DNA of 11,117 nt from Bacteroidales bacterium (lineage in GTDB: Bacteria > Bacteroidota > Bacteroidia > Bacteroidales > UBA3663). The position numbers and the translations under genes were made by a program. Shown one piece after another: positions 1 through 7,713 of this stretch (position 1 is its first letter; every line of letters starts with the position of its first letter). The stretch is taken from positions 1-11,117 of the forward strand of contig JAUNCV010000060.1 of assembly GCA_030526445.1 (NCBI GenBank), read 5' to 3'. A model generated the notes under the pieces. That model saw only the letters and a list, made by a program, of their open reading frames with translations, made no database searches and was not told where the DNA came from.

Positions 1-791
1 ACGCCATCAAGAATGCTGTCGCCATCGGAGCTGATGCTTTTGCCCTCTTTACTCGCAACCAGAAGACTTGGAGCAGCAAACCTTTGGCAGCCGATAATAT
101 TGCCCGTTTCAAAGAGGCGTTGGCCGAAGCTGGCATCCAGCCTAAGCATGTCCTTCCACACGATAGCTATCTCATCAATCTTGGCAGTCCAGATCCAGAG
201 GGTCTCCTCAAGAGCCGCAATGCTTTTCTTGACGAACTTGAGCGCGCCGAACAGTTGGGTCTTACCCTTGTCAACTTCCATCCCGGAAGCCATCTTAAGG
301 TTCTCTCTCCCGAGGCTTGTCTTGACCGCATTGCTGAGAGCATAAACATGGTGCTGGCCGAAACCTCTACAGCCGTGGCTGTCATAGAGAATACTGCCGG
401 ACAGGGCTCTAATCTCGGCTACCAGTGGGAACAGATAGCCCGAATCATTGAGGGCGTGAACGATAAGAGTCGAGTAGGTGTGTGCATCGATACTTGCCAC
501 ACCCATGCTGCTGGCTATGATCTTAGCACCGAAAAGGGTTACAACGACACATTCGATGCTTTCGAGCGCGTCATTGGTTTCTCTTATCTTCGTGGCATTC
601 ATCTCAATGATTCCAAGCGCGAATGTGGTTCTCGTGTCGATCGTCATGAGTCTTTGGGTCAGGGAACGCTTGGCCCTGATTTCTTCCCACGTTTCATGCA
701 CGATTCTCGCTTTGACGATATTCCTATCATTCTCGAAACTCCTAACGAAACTCTTTGGGCTCAAGAAATTTCTTGGCTCCGATCTCTATAA
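1..791 (+). CDS. nfo: Endonuclease IV (AP endonuclease), 5'-truncated by the window edge
   Basis: This is a metal-dependent AP endonuclease of base excision repair, which cuts the DNA backbone 5' to abasic sites. The frame is open from position 3 to the TAA at 789-791, giving 262 visible residues. The E. coli protein has 285, so roughly 16-20 N-terminal residues lie outside the window. A TTG at 84 is an internal Leu codon, because family-like sequence (GADAFALFTRNQ) precedes it. All nine metal ligands of the family can be matched in order: His in LPHDSY, His in NFHPGS, Glu in VIENTAGQG, Asp and His in CIDTCHTHAAGYD, His in GIHLNDSK, Asp and His in RVDRHESLGQG, and Glu in ILETP. The fold should therefore be a complete TIM barrel with a trinuclear zinc site. 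The next gene starts 9 nt downstream on the same strand. No frameshift or missing catalytic residue is seen. Confidence 0.96.
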   Translation, partial: AIKNAVAIGADAFALFTRNQKTWSSKPLAADNIARFKEALAEAGIQPKHVLPHDSYLINLGSPDPEGLLKSRNAFLDELERAEQLGLTLVNFHPGSHLKVLSPEACLDRIAESINMVLAETSTAVAVIENTAGQGSNLGYQWEQIARIIEGVNDKSRVGVCIDTCHTHAAGYDLSTEKGYNDTFDAFERVIGFSYLRGIHLNDSKRECGSRVDRHESLGQGTLGPDFFPRFMHDSRFDDIPIILETPNETLWAQEISWLRSL

Positions 792-800
792 TTTTGCATT

Positions 801-3287
801 ATGAAAAAAACTATCTCTATACTCGCAGCTTCTGCTGCTTTCACCTCAGCAATGGCTGCTGGCGACACTTTGAGTGTTGCCTCTATGCGTCATTTCGGCC
901 CTGTGCCAGTTTATGCACCTTGTCAGCTCGATACCACCGATGTCAATGGCAAGAAGTTTGAAACTCAGATGCTCCATGAGAGCGCTATTAGCCTTGGTCT
1001 CGTCAAGGAGGGCAAGGAGTGGAGTGGAGTAGAGGCTCCTGGTGCCGATACCACTGCACTTCACCTCATGGGCTGCACCATCAGCAATAGTGATTATTTC
1101 ACCGGTTCGCTCAATCTCACCAAGTCTCCAAAGCACGCTGTCGTTTATCTCGATGGCAAGAAGCAGGCTCCGGGCGCTCTGACACTTAATCCTGGTACTC
1201 ACGAACTCGTTGTGCAGTACTTCAGCACTCCTCGTGAGGCTGATAGCCTTCAGATCAATCTCTCTTCCGATAGTGCTGCTCATGTGCCAGCTACCGCTCT
1301 TCGTGTGGGTGATATCGCTGCCAAGGAGGGCAAGATGTACACTATCGAGCAGCTCGTTAAGGCTTCAAGCTATAGCGGTTACACGCTTTCGCCTAATGGC
1401 AAGTGGATGCTTCTCAGCTACTTTGACAAGAGCATGGGCAACGATGGCCAGTGGCTTTATTATCTGGTCGATCGCACTACTGGTGCAAAGTCTCAGCTTT
1501 CGGGCTGGGCTTCATGGATGCCTAAGTCGAATCGTTTCTATGTGACCCGTAATGTTCGTGGCGACCGTCAGCTTGTCACTATCGATCCTGCTACTCGTGC
1601 CGAAGAGGTTTGGGCACACAATCTCCCAGAGGGAAGTTTCCAGATGTTCCCTACCGAAGATCGTCTTCTCTTCACCATTCCTCAGGAGGGACCAAAAGAG
1701 CTCAACCCTGATGCATTCGAGCTGATTCATCCTGATGACCGTCAGCCAGGTTGGCGTAATCGCCAGAAGTATGCTGTTTATGACCGAAGCACTGGCCTCT
1801 TGCAGCCTATCACTTTCGGCTACAGCAGTCACTATGTCAGCAGCATCAGTAACGATGGCAAGAAGCTTCTCGTAACCAAGCGCGAGGATCGTCTCACTGC
1901 TCGTCCAACAACGCTTTCGTCTGTGTTTGTGCTCGATTTGGCTACTCTTACCACCGATACTCTTGTGTCTCGCGATGGCTTTGTTTCGGGTGGCACATTC
2001 TCGCCCGATGATAAGACTGTACTCCTCCAGGGTTCGCCTGAAGCCTTCAACCGCATTGGTTGCACTTTGCCCGATAGCGTAACTCCTAATATGTACGATT
2101 ATCAGCTCTACACCATCGATATCGCCAGCAAGAAGGTTAACCCAATTACTCGCGATTTCAATCCAAGCATCACTGGCTACGACTGGTCAGCTGCCGATGG
2201 TAAGATCTATTTCACTGCCGAAGACAAGGACCTCGTGTCTCTCTTCCAGTACGATCCTAAGACCGCTAAGTTCACCAAGCTTGAGCAGCCTGAGGAGGTT
2301 GTTTCTGGCTTCAACTTGGCTGCTGCAGCCAATGTTATCAGTTTCGCAGGCGAGAGCAATGATCATAGCTGGCGTCTTTACACCATGGATCTTTCGAAGA
2401 AGAAGCCTGTCATCACCCAGATGGGCGACATCAATGCTGAGCTTTATGCCGGTGTTTCGGTCGATCCATGTGAATCGTGGACCTGCACCAACAGCATTGG
2501 CGATGAGGTTTGCTGCCGTTTCTATCGTCCAGCCAACTTCGACCCTGCCAAGAAGTATCCAATGATTGTTTACTACTATGGCGGTTGCTCTCCAACTTCT
2601 CGCTACTTCGAATACACCTATCCACAGCAGATTTGGGCTGCCAATGGTTATGCCGTTCTCGTCGTAAATCCAAGTGGTGCATCAGGCTTCGGTCAGGAGT
2701 GGGGCTCACGTCACGTTAACACAGCGGGTGTCGATCCTGCACGCGACATCATTGAGTGCACCAAGCAGTTCTGCAAGGAGCATGAGTGGGTCAATGCCGA
2801 TCGTCTTGGTTGCATCGGTGCATCTTATGGTGGCTTCATGACTCAGTATCTCCAGACTGTTACCGATATTTTCCGTTGCGCTGTCTCACATGCCGGTATT
2901 TCTGACCACTCTAACTACTGGGGTTACGGCTACTGGGGTTACTCATATAGCGAGGTTTCTATGGCCAACAGCTATCCTTGGACCCGCAAGGATCTTTATG
3001 TCGAAGAGTCTCCACTTTACAATGTAGATAAGGTTAAGTCTTCGATGCTCTTCCTCCATGGCACTGACGATACCAACGTTCCTTATAACAACTCAGTGCA
3101 GATGTACACCGCGCTCCGCCTGCTCGGTCAGGATGTTGCATTCGTCAGCATTGAGGGTGAGAACCATGGTATTCGCGATCCTCGCAAGCGCATTCTTTGG
3201 CACAATGCCACCATGGCTTGGTTTGCTCGCTGCCTTAAGGATGATCCAACTTGGTGGAATGCGCTTTATCCTAAAAAAACTCTGTAA
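801..3287 (+). CDS. Secreted S9-family serine peptidase (prolyl oligopeptidase / DPP-like)
   Basis: This 828-residue protein begins with a Sec signal peptide: MKK, a short hydrophobic stretch, and an A-M-A signal peptidase site near residue 19. It should act in the periplasm or on the outer membrane. Residues 20 to about 190 form an N-terminal region I cannot assign. Residues about 190-560 look like a beta-propeller, with repeated short strands and phrases such as LSPNGKWML and FSPDDKTVL. The C-terminal alpha/beta hydrolase domain carries the catalytic triad: Ser675 in GASYGG, Asp757 in HGTDDTNVP and His789 in GENHGI. Tyr593 in YYYGGCSP is a likely oxyanion-hole residue by comparison with DPP4. 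The family removes dipeptides or short peptides from the N terminus of oligopeptides, often after Pro. The exact specificity (DPP4, DPP5 or acyl-aminoacyl type) cannot be read from the sequence. The ATG at 801 was chosen because the signal peptide follows it directly. There is no Shine-Dalgarno sequence. The gene lies 9 nt after nfo and 6 nt before lon. Confidence 0.93.
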   Translation: MKKTISILAASAAFTSAMAAGDTLSVASMRHFGPVPVYAPCQLDTTDVNGKKFETQMLHESAISLGLVKEGKEWSGVEAPGADTTALHLMGCTISNSDYFTGSLNLTKSPKHAVVYLDGKKQAPGALTLNPGTHELVVQYFSTPREADSLQINLSSDSAAHVPATALRVGDIAAKEGKMYTIEQLVKASSYSGYTLSPNGKWMLLSYFDKSMGNDGQWLYYLVDRTTGAKSQLSGWASWMPKSNRFYVTRNVRGDRQLVTIDPATRAEEVWAHNLPEGSFQMFPTEDRLLFTIPQEGPKELNPDAFELIHPDDRQPGWRNRQKYAVYDRSTGLLQPITFGYSSHYVSSISNDGKKLLVTKREDRLTARPTTLSSVFVLDLATLTTDTLVSRDGFVSGGTFSPDDKTVLLQGSPEAFNRIGCTLPDSVTPNMYDYQLYTIDIASKKVNPITRDFNPSITGYDWSAADGKIYFTAEDKDLVSLFQYDPKTAKFTKLEQPEEVVSGFNLAAAANVISFAGESNDHSWRLYTMDLSKKKPVITQMGDINAELYAGVSVDPCESWTCTNSIGDEVCCRFYRPANFDPAKKYPMIVYYYGGCSPTSRYFEYTYPQQIWAANGYAVLVVNPSGASGFGQEWGSRHVNTAGVDPARDIIECTKQFCKEHEWVNADRLGCIGASYGGFMTQYLQTVTDIFRCAVSHAGISDHSNYWGYGYWGYSYSEVSMANSYPWTRKDLYVEESPLYNVDKVKSSMLFLHGTDDTNVPYNNSVQMYTALRLLGQDVAFVSIEGENHGIRDPRKRILWHNATMAWFARCLKDDPTWWNALYPKKTL

Positions 3288-3293
3288 ATTAAC

Positions 3294-5720
3294 ATGTCCG
3301 ATAATAAGAAAATAGTTTCTACAACAATCATGCCGCTCTTCCCTGAGGGCGGCAGTGATTTTAGTTTCGACTCAGCAAAGTGCAATGTTGAGGCGCTTCC
3401 GCTCATCCCTACTCGCGACGTTTGTCTCTTCCCTGGCATGACGTGCAATATCACTGTGGGTCGCCAGTTTAGTGCGAAGGTGGCTACCGATGCCGAAAAG
3501 AATCACAACTACATCGGTGTCATTATGCAGTCTCGTAGCAGTGTTGAGCAGCCCGAAGCCGACGATCTTCATCCCTATGGTTGTGTAGCCGAAGTTGTCA
3601 AGCGCCTTGAGATGCCTGACGGAACCTGCTCTGTTATTGTTATGGGTCGTCGCATCTTCAAGCTCGAGTCGCTCCTCGGTACCGATCCCATCTATTTGGG
3701 TCAGGTTTCGCTCGTCGAAGAGATTGTTCCTCGTCGCACAGATCGAGAGATGCGCGCGCTTATCCAGACAATCAAGGATTATGTCAATGATCTTATCTCA
3801 ATTGTCGATAATGGTCATGCCGAAGTTCAGTTTGGTCTCAACAATTTCAAGGAATATAATTTCCTGGTCAACTTCCTTTCAAGTACTTTGCCTTTCACCC
3901 CAGAAATACGTCAAACACTGCTTGAGAAGTTCGATCTCAAAGAGCGCGCCGAAACCCTTGCTCGCTATGTTAGTCGAGAACTTGAGTTCGCGCGTGTTCG
4001 TGCCAATGTTGTAGAAAAGACCCAATACAACCTCTCGCGTATGCAGAAGGAGCACTTCCTCCATACGCAGATTTCAATGATTCAGGAGGAACTTGGCGAA
4101 GGAAGCACCAAAGAGGTCGATAGATTGCGCCGCAAACTCAACTATAAGACTCTTCCTTACCAGGCTCGTGAAACCTTCGAGCGTGAGCTTGCCAAACTTC
4201 AGCGTCTCCCAGATCAGAGTCCTGAATACGGCATGGTGCTCACTTATCTCAACACTTTCACCGATTTGCCTTGGGGCCTTCATTCTACAGACAATCTCCG
4301 TCTTGATCGCGCTAAGCGCATTCTTGACCGAGACCACTACGGACTTGACAAGGTCAAAGAGCGAATCCTTGAGCATTTGGCTGTTCTCAAGATGCGTGGT
4401 GATATGAAGTCGCCAATCCTCTGTCTTTATGGCCCTCCGGGTGTGGGCAAAACCAGTCTGGGTAAGAGCATTGCCGATGCCCTCAATCGTCGGTATGTGC
4501 GTGTATCCTTAGGCGGTTTGCACGATGAGAGCGAAATCCGCGGTCACCGCAAGACCTATGTCGGAGCCATGCCAGGACGCATCATCTCTGGCCTCATCAA
4601 GGGTCTCTCTGATAATCCTGTCTTTGTGCTCGATGAGATCGACAAAATCTCGAACGATTTTCATGGCGATCCAGCATCGGCTCTTCTCGAGGTGCTCGAT
4701 CCTGAACAGAACACCACCTTCCATGACAATTATCTCGATGTCGATTACGATCTCTCGAAAGTCATGTTCATTGCTACGGCCAACGATCTTGGCGCCATTG
4801 CTCCACCTTTGCGCGATCGTATGGAGATTATTGATCTCTCTGGCTATGTGCTCGAAGAGAAGGTTGAGATTGGCGTGCGTCATCTTCTTCCAAAACAGAA
4901 GAATGAGAATGGTCTCAAGGAGGTTAAGTTCAACATTCCTCGCAAGACCATGGCTGCCATTGTCGAACAATATACCCGCGAGAGTGGCGTGCGTCTTCTC
5001 GACAAGCGCATTGCCAAGATCATGCGCAAGGTGGCAGTTCGCGTAGCCAATGGCGAAGAGTTCCCAGCCAGCCTCAAGCCCGAGCATCTTATCGATTTCC
5101 TCGGTGCTCCTGAGCATGATCCTGATCAGTATGAGGGCAATGAATATGCCGGTGTTGTAACTGGTTTGGCATGGACCTCGGTGGGCGGTTGCACACTTAT
5201 GGTCGAAAGTGCGTTGACCAAGGGCAAGGGCGAAAAGCTTACACTTACCGGCAACTTGGGCGATGTCATGAAAGAGTCGGCCATGATTGCGCTTCAGTGG
5301 ATTCGTGCCAATGCCGATTATCTCGAAATTCCTGAAGATGTCTTCAACAACTACAATGTTCATATCCATTGTCCAGAAGGCGCTATCCCTAAGGATGGCC
5401 CATCGGCAGGCATCACTATGGTCACCTCTCTTGCCTCAACCTTCACTCAGCGCAAGGTGCGTGCCCGTATTGCTATGACTGGCGAAATCACTCTTCGTGG
5501 ACGTGTGCTCCCAATTGGAGGCGTCAAAGAGAAACTTCTCGCAGCCAAGCGTGCAGGCATCACCGATCTTCTCTTCTGTATCGACAACAAAAAGGATGTC
5601 GACGAAATTAAGCCTGACTATCGCCAGGGCGTCAACATCCATTATGTTCGAGATCTCAAAGAGGTTCTTGAGTTTGCACTTCTCCCCGAGAAAGTTAAGA
5701 ATCCAAAGAAGTTTTATTAA
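3294..5720 (+). CDS. lon: ATP-dependent protease Lon (endopeptidase La)
   Basis: Lon is a cytosolic, hexameric AAA+ protease that unfolds and degrades damaged and regulatory proteins. At 808 residues this one is close to the E. coli protein (784). The N-terminal substrate-binding domain starts around residue 35 with LPLIPTRDVCLFPGM. The AAA+ module has Walker A GPPGVGKT (residues 380-387) and Walker B VFVLDEIDK (443-451; Asp447, Glu448). The protease domain begins near residue 620. It contains the nucleophile Ser704 in KDGPSAG and Lys747 in GGVKEK, which form the Ser-Lys dyad; their 43-residue spacing equals that of E. coli Ser679 and Lys722. The first 30 residues (Ser/Asp/Lys-rich) are a lineage-specific extension. 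The start at 3294 is the first ATG after the upstream stop and leaves a 6-nt gap, consistent with co-transcription. No CIRCE-like or other heat-shock operator is seen in that short gap, so any heat regulation would act further upstream. Confidence 0.98.
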   Translation: MSDNKKIVSTTIMPLFPEGGSDFSFDSAKCNVEALPLIPTRDVCLFPGMTCNITVGRQFSAKVATDAEKNHNYIGVIMQSRSSVEQPEADDLHPYGCVAEVVKRLEMPDGTCSVIVMGRRIFKLESLLGTDPIYLGQVSLVEEIVPRRTDREMRALIQTIKDYVNDLISIVDNGHAEVQFGLNNFKEYNFLVNFLSSTLPFTPEIRQTLLEKFDLKERAETLARYVSRELEFARVRANVVEKTQYNLSRMQKEHFLHTQISMIQEELGEGSTKEVDRLRRKLNYKTLPYQARETFERELAKLQRLPDQSPEYGMVLTYLNTFTDLPWGLHSTDNLRLDRAKRILDRDHYGLDKVKERILEHLAVLKMRGDMKSPILCLYGPPGVGKTSLGKSIADALNRRYVRVSLGGLHDESEIRGHRKTYVGAMPGRIISGLIKGLSDNPVFVLDEIDKISNDFHGDPASALLEVLDPEQNTTFHDNYLDVDYDLSKVMFIATANDLGAIAPPLRDRMEIIDLSGYVLEEKVEIGVRHLLPKQKNENGLKEVKFNIPRKTMAAIVEQYTRESGVRLLDKRIAKIMRKVAVRVANGEEFPASLKPEHLIDFLGAPEHDPDQYEGNEYAGVVTGLAWTSVGGCTLMVESALTKGKGEKLTLTGNLGDVMKESAMIALQWIRANADYLEIPEDVFNNYNVHIHCPEGAIPKDGPSAGITMVTSLASTFTQRKVRARIAMTGEITLRGRVLPIGGVKEKLLAAKRAGITDLLFCIDNKKDVDEIKPDYRQGVNIHYVRDLKEVLEFALLPEKVKNPKKFY

Positions 5721-5731
5721 TCCAATTCACT

Positions 5732-6661
5732 ATGAATATCTTAGTAACCGGTGCCAACGGCCAGTTGGGTCGTGAAATGCGCATTATCTCACAGCAGAGT
5801 GCTCATCATTTCCTTTTTACCGATGTTAATCAGGTAGAAGGGTTAGAGACTTCCTATCTCGACATTACCGATCTGAACGCTGTGCGTCAGGTTGTGTCCG
5901 ATAATCAGATTAACGCTATTGTGAACTGTGCCGCATGGACCAATGTCGATGCTGCAGAAGATCCTGCCAATCATCCTATTGTTGAGCGCCTCAATGCCAC
6001 TGCTCCCGAAAATCTCGCCATTGCTATGCACGAGGTTGGCGGCTGGATTATTCAGATCTCTACCGATTATGTCTTCGGTCAGGAGCCATATAATACTCCT
6101 TGCCGCGAAGATCAGCAAGGCACGCCAACCGGTTACTATGGCCTCACCAAGAAGATGGGCGAGGAGCGCATCATGAAGGTCTTTGGTGCTACTGAGAGTG
6201 ATTCTGCATCGAATGGCGGATACATCATTATCCGCACAGCTTGGTTATACAGCGAGTTCGGCAAGAACTTCTGCAAGACGATGCTCAATCTTACTGCCAC
6301 CAAACCTGCGCTCAATGTTGTGTTCGATCAGTGTGGCACTCCTACCTACGCTTTCGATCTTGCGCAGGCTATTCTTGCTATTCTCGATCAAAGCACTTCG
6401 GCTGAAACAAATCTCAGCGGCATTTATCATTACAGCAATGAGGGTGTTTGCTCTTGGTTCGATTTCACCAAGATGATTGCGCATTTCAGCGGCCACACGG
6501 CTTGCGATGTTCGTCCATGCCATTCGTGCGAATTCCCAAGCCCTGTAACGCGTCCAAGCTATTCTGTTCTCGATAAGACCAAGATCAAATCCACTTTCGG
6601 TTTGACCATTCCTTACTGGACAGATTCTCTTCTTCGTTGCATCCGTAATCTTGAGGCATAA
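5732..6661 (+). CDS. rfbD: dTDP-4-dehydrorhamnose reductase (RmlD)
   Basis: This enzyme uses NAD(P)H to reduce dTDP-4-dehydro-L-rhamnose to dTDP-L-rhamnose, the last step in making the activated rhamnose donor for surface polysaccharides. The 309-residue protein is an extended short-chain dehydrogenase/reductase. It has the N-terminal nucleotide-binding motif GANGQLG (residues 7-13), the NCAAWTNVDAAE segment typical of RmlD, and the catalytic elements Thr111 in STDYVFG and Tyr136-x3-Lys140 in YGLTK. Its length is near the usual family size (about 285-300). Starting at the ATG at 5732 places the Rossmann motif at the very N terminus, as expected. The rmlA, rmlB and rmlC partners are not in this window, so the rest of the pathway must be encoded elsewhere. 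It sits 11 nt after lon and 21 nt before the mutarotase-like gene. Confidence 0.93.
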   Translation: MNILVTGANGQLGREMRIISQQSAHHFLFTDVNQVEGLETSYLDITDLNAVRQVVSDNQINAIVNCAAWTNVDAAEDPANHPIVERLNATAPENLAIAMHEVGGWIIQISTDYVFGQEPYNTPCREDQQGTPTGYYGLTKKMGEERIMKVFGATESDSASNGGYIIIRTAWLYSEFGKNFCKTMLNLTATKPALNVVFDQCGTPTYAFDLAQAILAILDQSTSAETNLSGIYHYSNEGVCSWFDFTKMIAHFSGHTACDVRPCHSCEFPSPVTRPSYSVLDKTKIKSTFGLTIPYWTDSLLRCIRNLEA

Positions 6662-6682
6662 ACTTCTTAATACATCAGGTCT

Positions 6683-7018
6683 ATGAAGCGATATTGTCAA
6701 ACTCTTGCACTCACGCCCGATCCTGCTCTCATTGCTCAATACATCGATGTTCATGCGCATGTGTGGCCCGAAGTGATTGAAGGACAGCACGAAGTCGGCA
6801 TTCTTTCCATGCAGATCTATGCGCTCGGTAATCAGCTTTTCATGATTGTCGATACCACCGACGATTTTGACTGGGAGCGCGATATGAACCGTCTTGCCCA
6901 GATGCCTAAACAGCAGGAATGGGAGGCTTATGTGTCGAAGTTCCAGGGTTGCGATCCTGATGCGCCATCCACTTCCAAGTGGCATTTGCTCACCAAGATC
7001 TTCGACTCAGAGTCGTAA
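6683..7018 (+). CDS. L-rhamnose mutarotase family protein (RhaM / DUF718)
   Basis: This 111-residue protein belongs to the small dimeric ferredoxin-like-fold family that interconverts alpha and beta anomers of L-rhamnose. E. coli RhaM has 104 residues. His24 in HAHVWPEV corresponds to catalytic His22 of E. coli, and Tyr46 in MQIYALG corresponds to Tyr41. Trp80 in QQEWEAY aligns with the second Trp of the E. coli WW pair, while the first is replaced by Glu79. Sugar specificity could therefore differ from that of E. coli RhaM. No other rhamnose catabolic gene (kinase, isomerase, aldolase) is visible. The gene is the last of the + strand series and is followed 35 nt later by a strong terminator. 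The family call is secure, but the substrate is inferred, so I have not assigned a gene symbol. Confidence 0.85.
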   Translation: MKRYCQTLALTPDPALIAQYIDVHAHVWPEVIEGQHEVGILSMQIYALGNQLFMIVDTTDDFDWERDMNRLAQMPKQQEWEAYVSKFQGCDPDAPSTSKWHLLTKIFDSES

Positions 7019-7053
7019 AGTATCTCTTCTTTTCTTGTTGACCGAATAAATAA

Positions 7054-7092
7054 AAAACTCTCCCACACTCAAATCGGGTGTGGGAGAGTTTT
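7054..7092. terminator. Bidirectional intrinsic terminator between convergent operons
   Basis: A near-perfect inverted repeat has arms 7054-7070 and 7076-7092: 15 perfect base pairs, then one T-G wobble and one further C-G pair, with a 5-nt loop. On the + strand it is followed by GTTTTTG. On the - strand it is followed by a long T-rich tract, the complement of the A-rich run at about 7046-7057. It lies 35 nt after the mutarotase gene and 20 nt after the stop of the converging 183-aa gene, so it is well placed to end transcription from both sides. Confidence 0.9.
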
Positions 7093-7112
7093 GTTTTTGT
7101 ATCGGGTGAAAA

Positions 7113-7664
7113 TCAGAAGCCGGCCGATTCAATGTCGTCCAGATCCTGGAATCCATCCATATCGAGTTCGTCGAGGTCATAGTCCTCGTCGCCATACATC
7201 GCATTGGTTTCGTCCGAAAGACCTTTGAACATTGCATCGATGTCGCCCTCCTGCTTCGGAGCTTTTCCCTTTTCGAGAATCACCTTTGGGTCGAGCTGAT
7301 GTGCATGTTCAGTCACCTCGCGTACCTCCATATAGAGGCAGCGTTCGCACATGGTGTCAAAGAGGAACATAACCTTGGCGTTCTTCTCAGCCTGCTCTTT
7401 GCTGATATAGTCCACAATGTGGGTCTTATCCATCAGTGGTGTAGGCTCTGCCTTGGGGTCATCGTTCAAGTCGACCATCGAGATCATCTGCTCCTTGTCC
7501 CAGAACTTATCGCAAATATAGAATTCGGTCATCAGGTCGCTCTTATATTTGCAGGTCTTGAGGAGAATATTGTTCAGGTCGAGAAAAGTGCACTCTGCAT
7601 CAATCTCGATTTCGCGACGGAAATCATCGACCTCGTCGCTTAATACCACGAATTTGTAAACCAT
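7113..7664 (-). CDS. pRiA4b ORF-3-like / IS1096 TnpR-passenger family protein, acidic tail
   Basis: This 183-residue cytoplasmic protein starts at the ATG at 7664. Residues 1 to about 130 resemble the pRiA4b ORF-3-like family (Pfam PRiA4_ORF3), with the pattern MVYKFVVLSDE, then FYICDKFW, then FLFDTMCERCLYMEV. The last 47 residues (137-183) are strongly acidic, with 17 Asp/Glu against two Lys, and end in ESAGF. Cys106 and Cys109 form a CxxC pair. There is no signal peptide or membrane segment. Despite the family name there is no transposon here: no inverted repeats or transposase are visible, and the gene follows lpxA on the same strand after 49 AT-rich nt. That gap shows no good TAnnTTTG box, so read-through from the lpx operon is the simplest reading. 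The molecular function is unknown. The family call rests on remembered resemblance to Bacteroidales homologues with the same acidic ending. Confidence 0.7.
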   Translation of the reverse strand: MVYKFVVLSDEVDDFRREIEIDAECTFLDLNNILLKTCKYKSDLMTEFYICDKFWDKEQMISMVDLNDDPKAEPTPLMDKTHIVDYISKEQAEKNAKVMFLFDTMCERCLYMEVREVTEHAHQLDPKVILEKGKAPKQEGDIDAMFKGLSDETNAMYGDEDYDLDELDMDGFQDLDDIESAGF

Positions 7665-7713
7665 TGTAGTATTATTTATTTATAAAACAAACTGTTTTTT
7701 CAAAGAGATATCA

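Noticed and set aside
789..796. TAATTTTG, a TAnnTTTG match just before the S9 peptidase ATG
   Set aside because: It lies 4 nt from the start codon and has no TTTG at the 19-21 nt spacing upstream (the nearest is 31 nt away), so it is probably chance in AT-rich junction sequence.
4509..5369. A 286-codon open frame on the - strand opposite lon
   Set aside because: It is antisense to the AAA+ and protease domains of an intact lon, has no recognisable motif, and is explained by codon bias leaving few stops in that frame.
6245..6985. A 246-codon open frame on the - strand across rmlD and the mutarotase gene
   Set aside because: It spans two well-supported + strand genes, including their intergenic gap, and shows no family resemblance.
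7113..7664. A mobile element suggested by the TnpR-passenger family name
   Set aside because: No transposase, terminal inverted repeats or target duplication flank the gene, and it is neatly placed between lpxA and a shared terminator.
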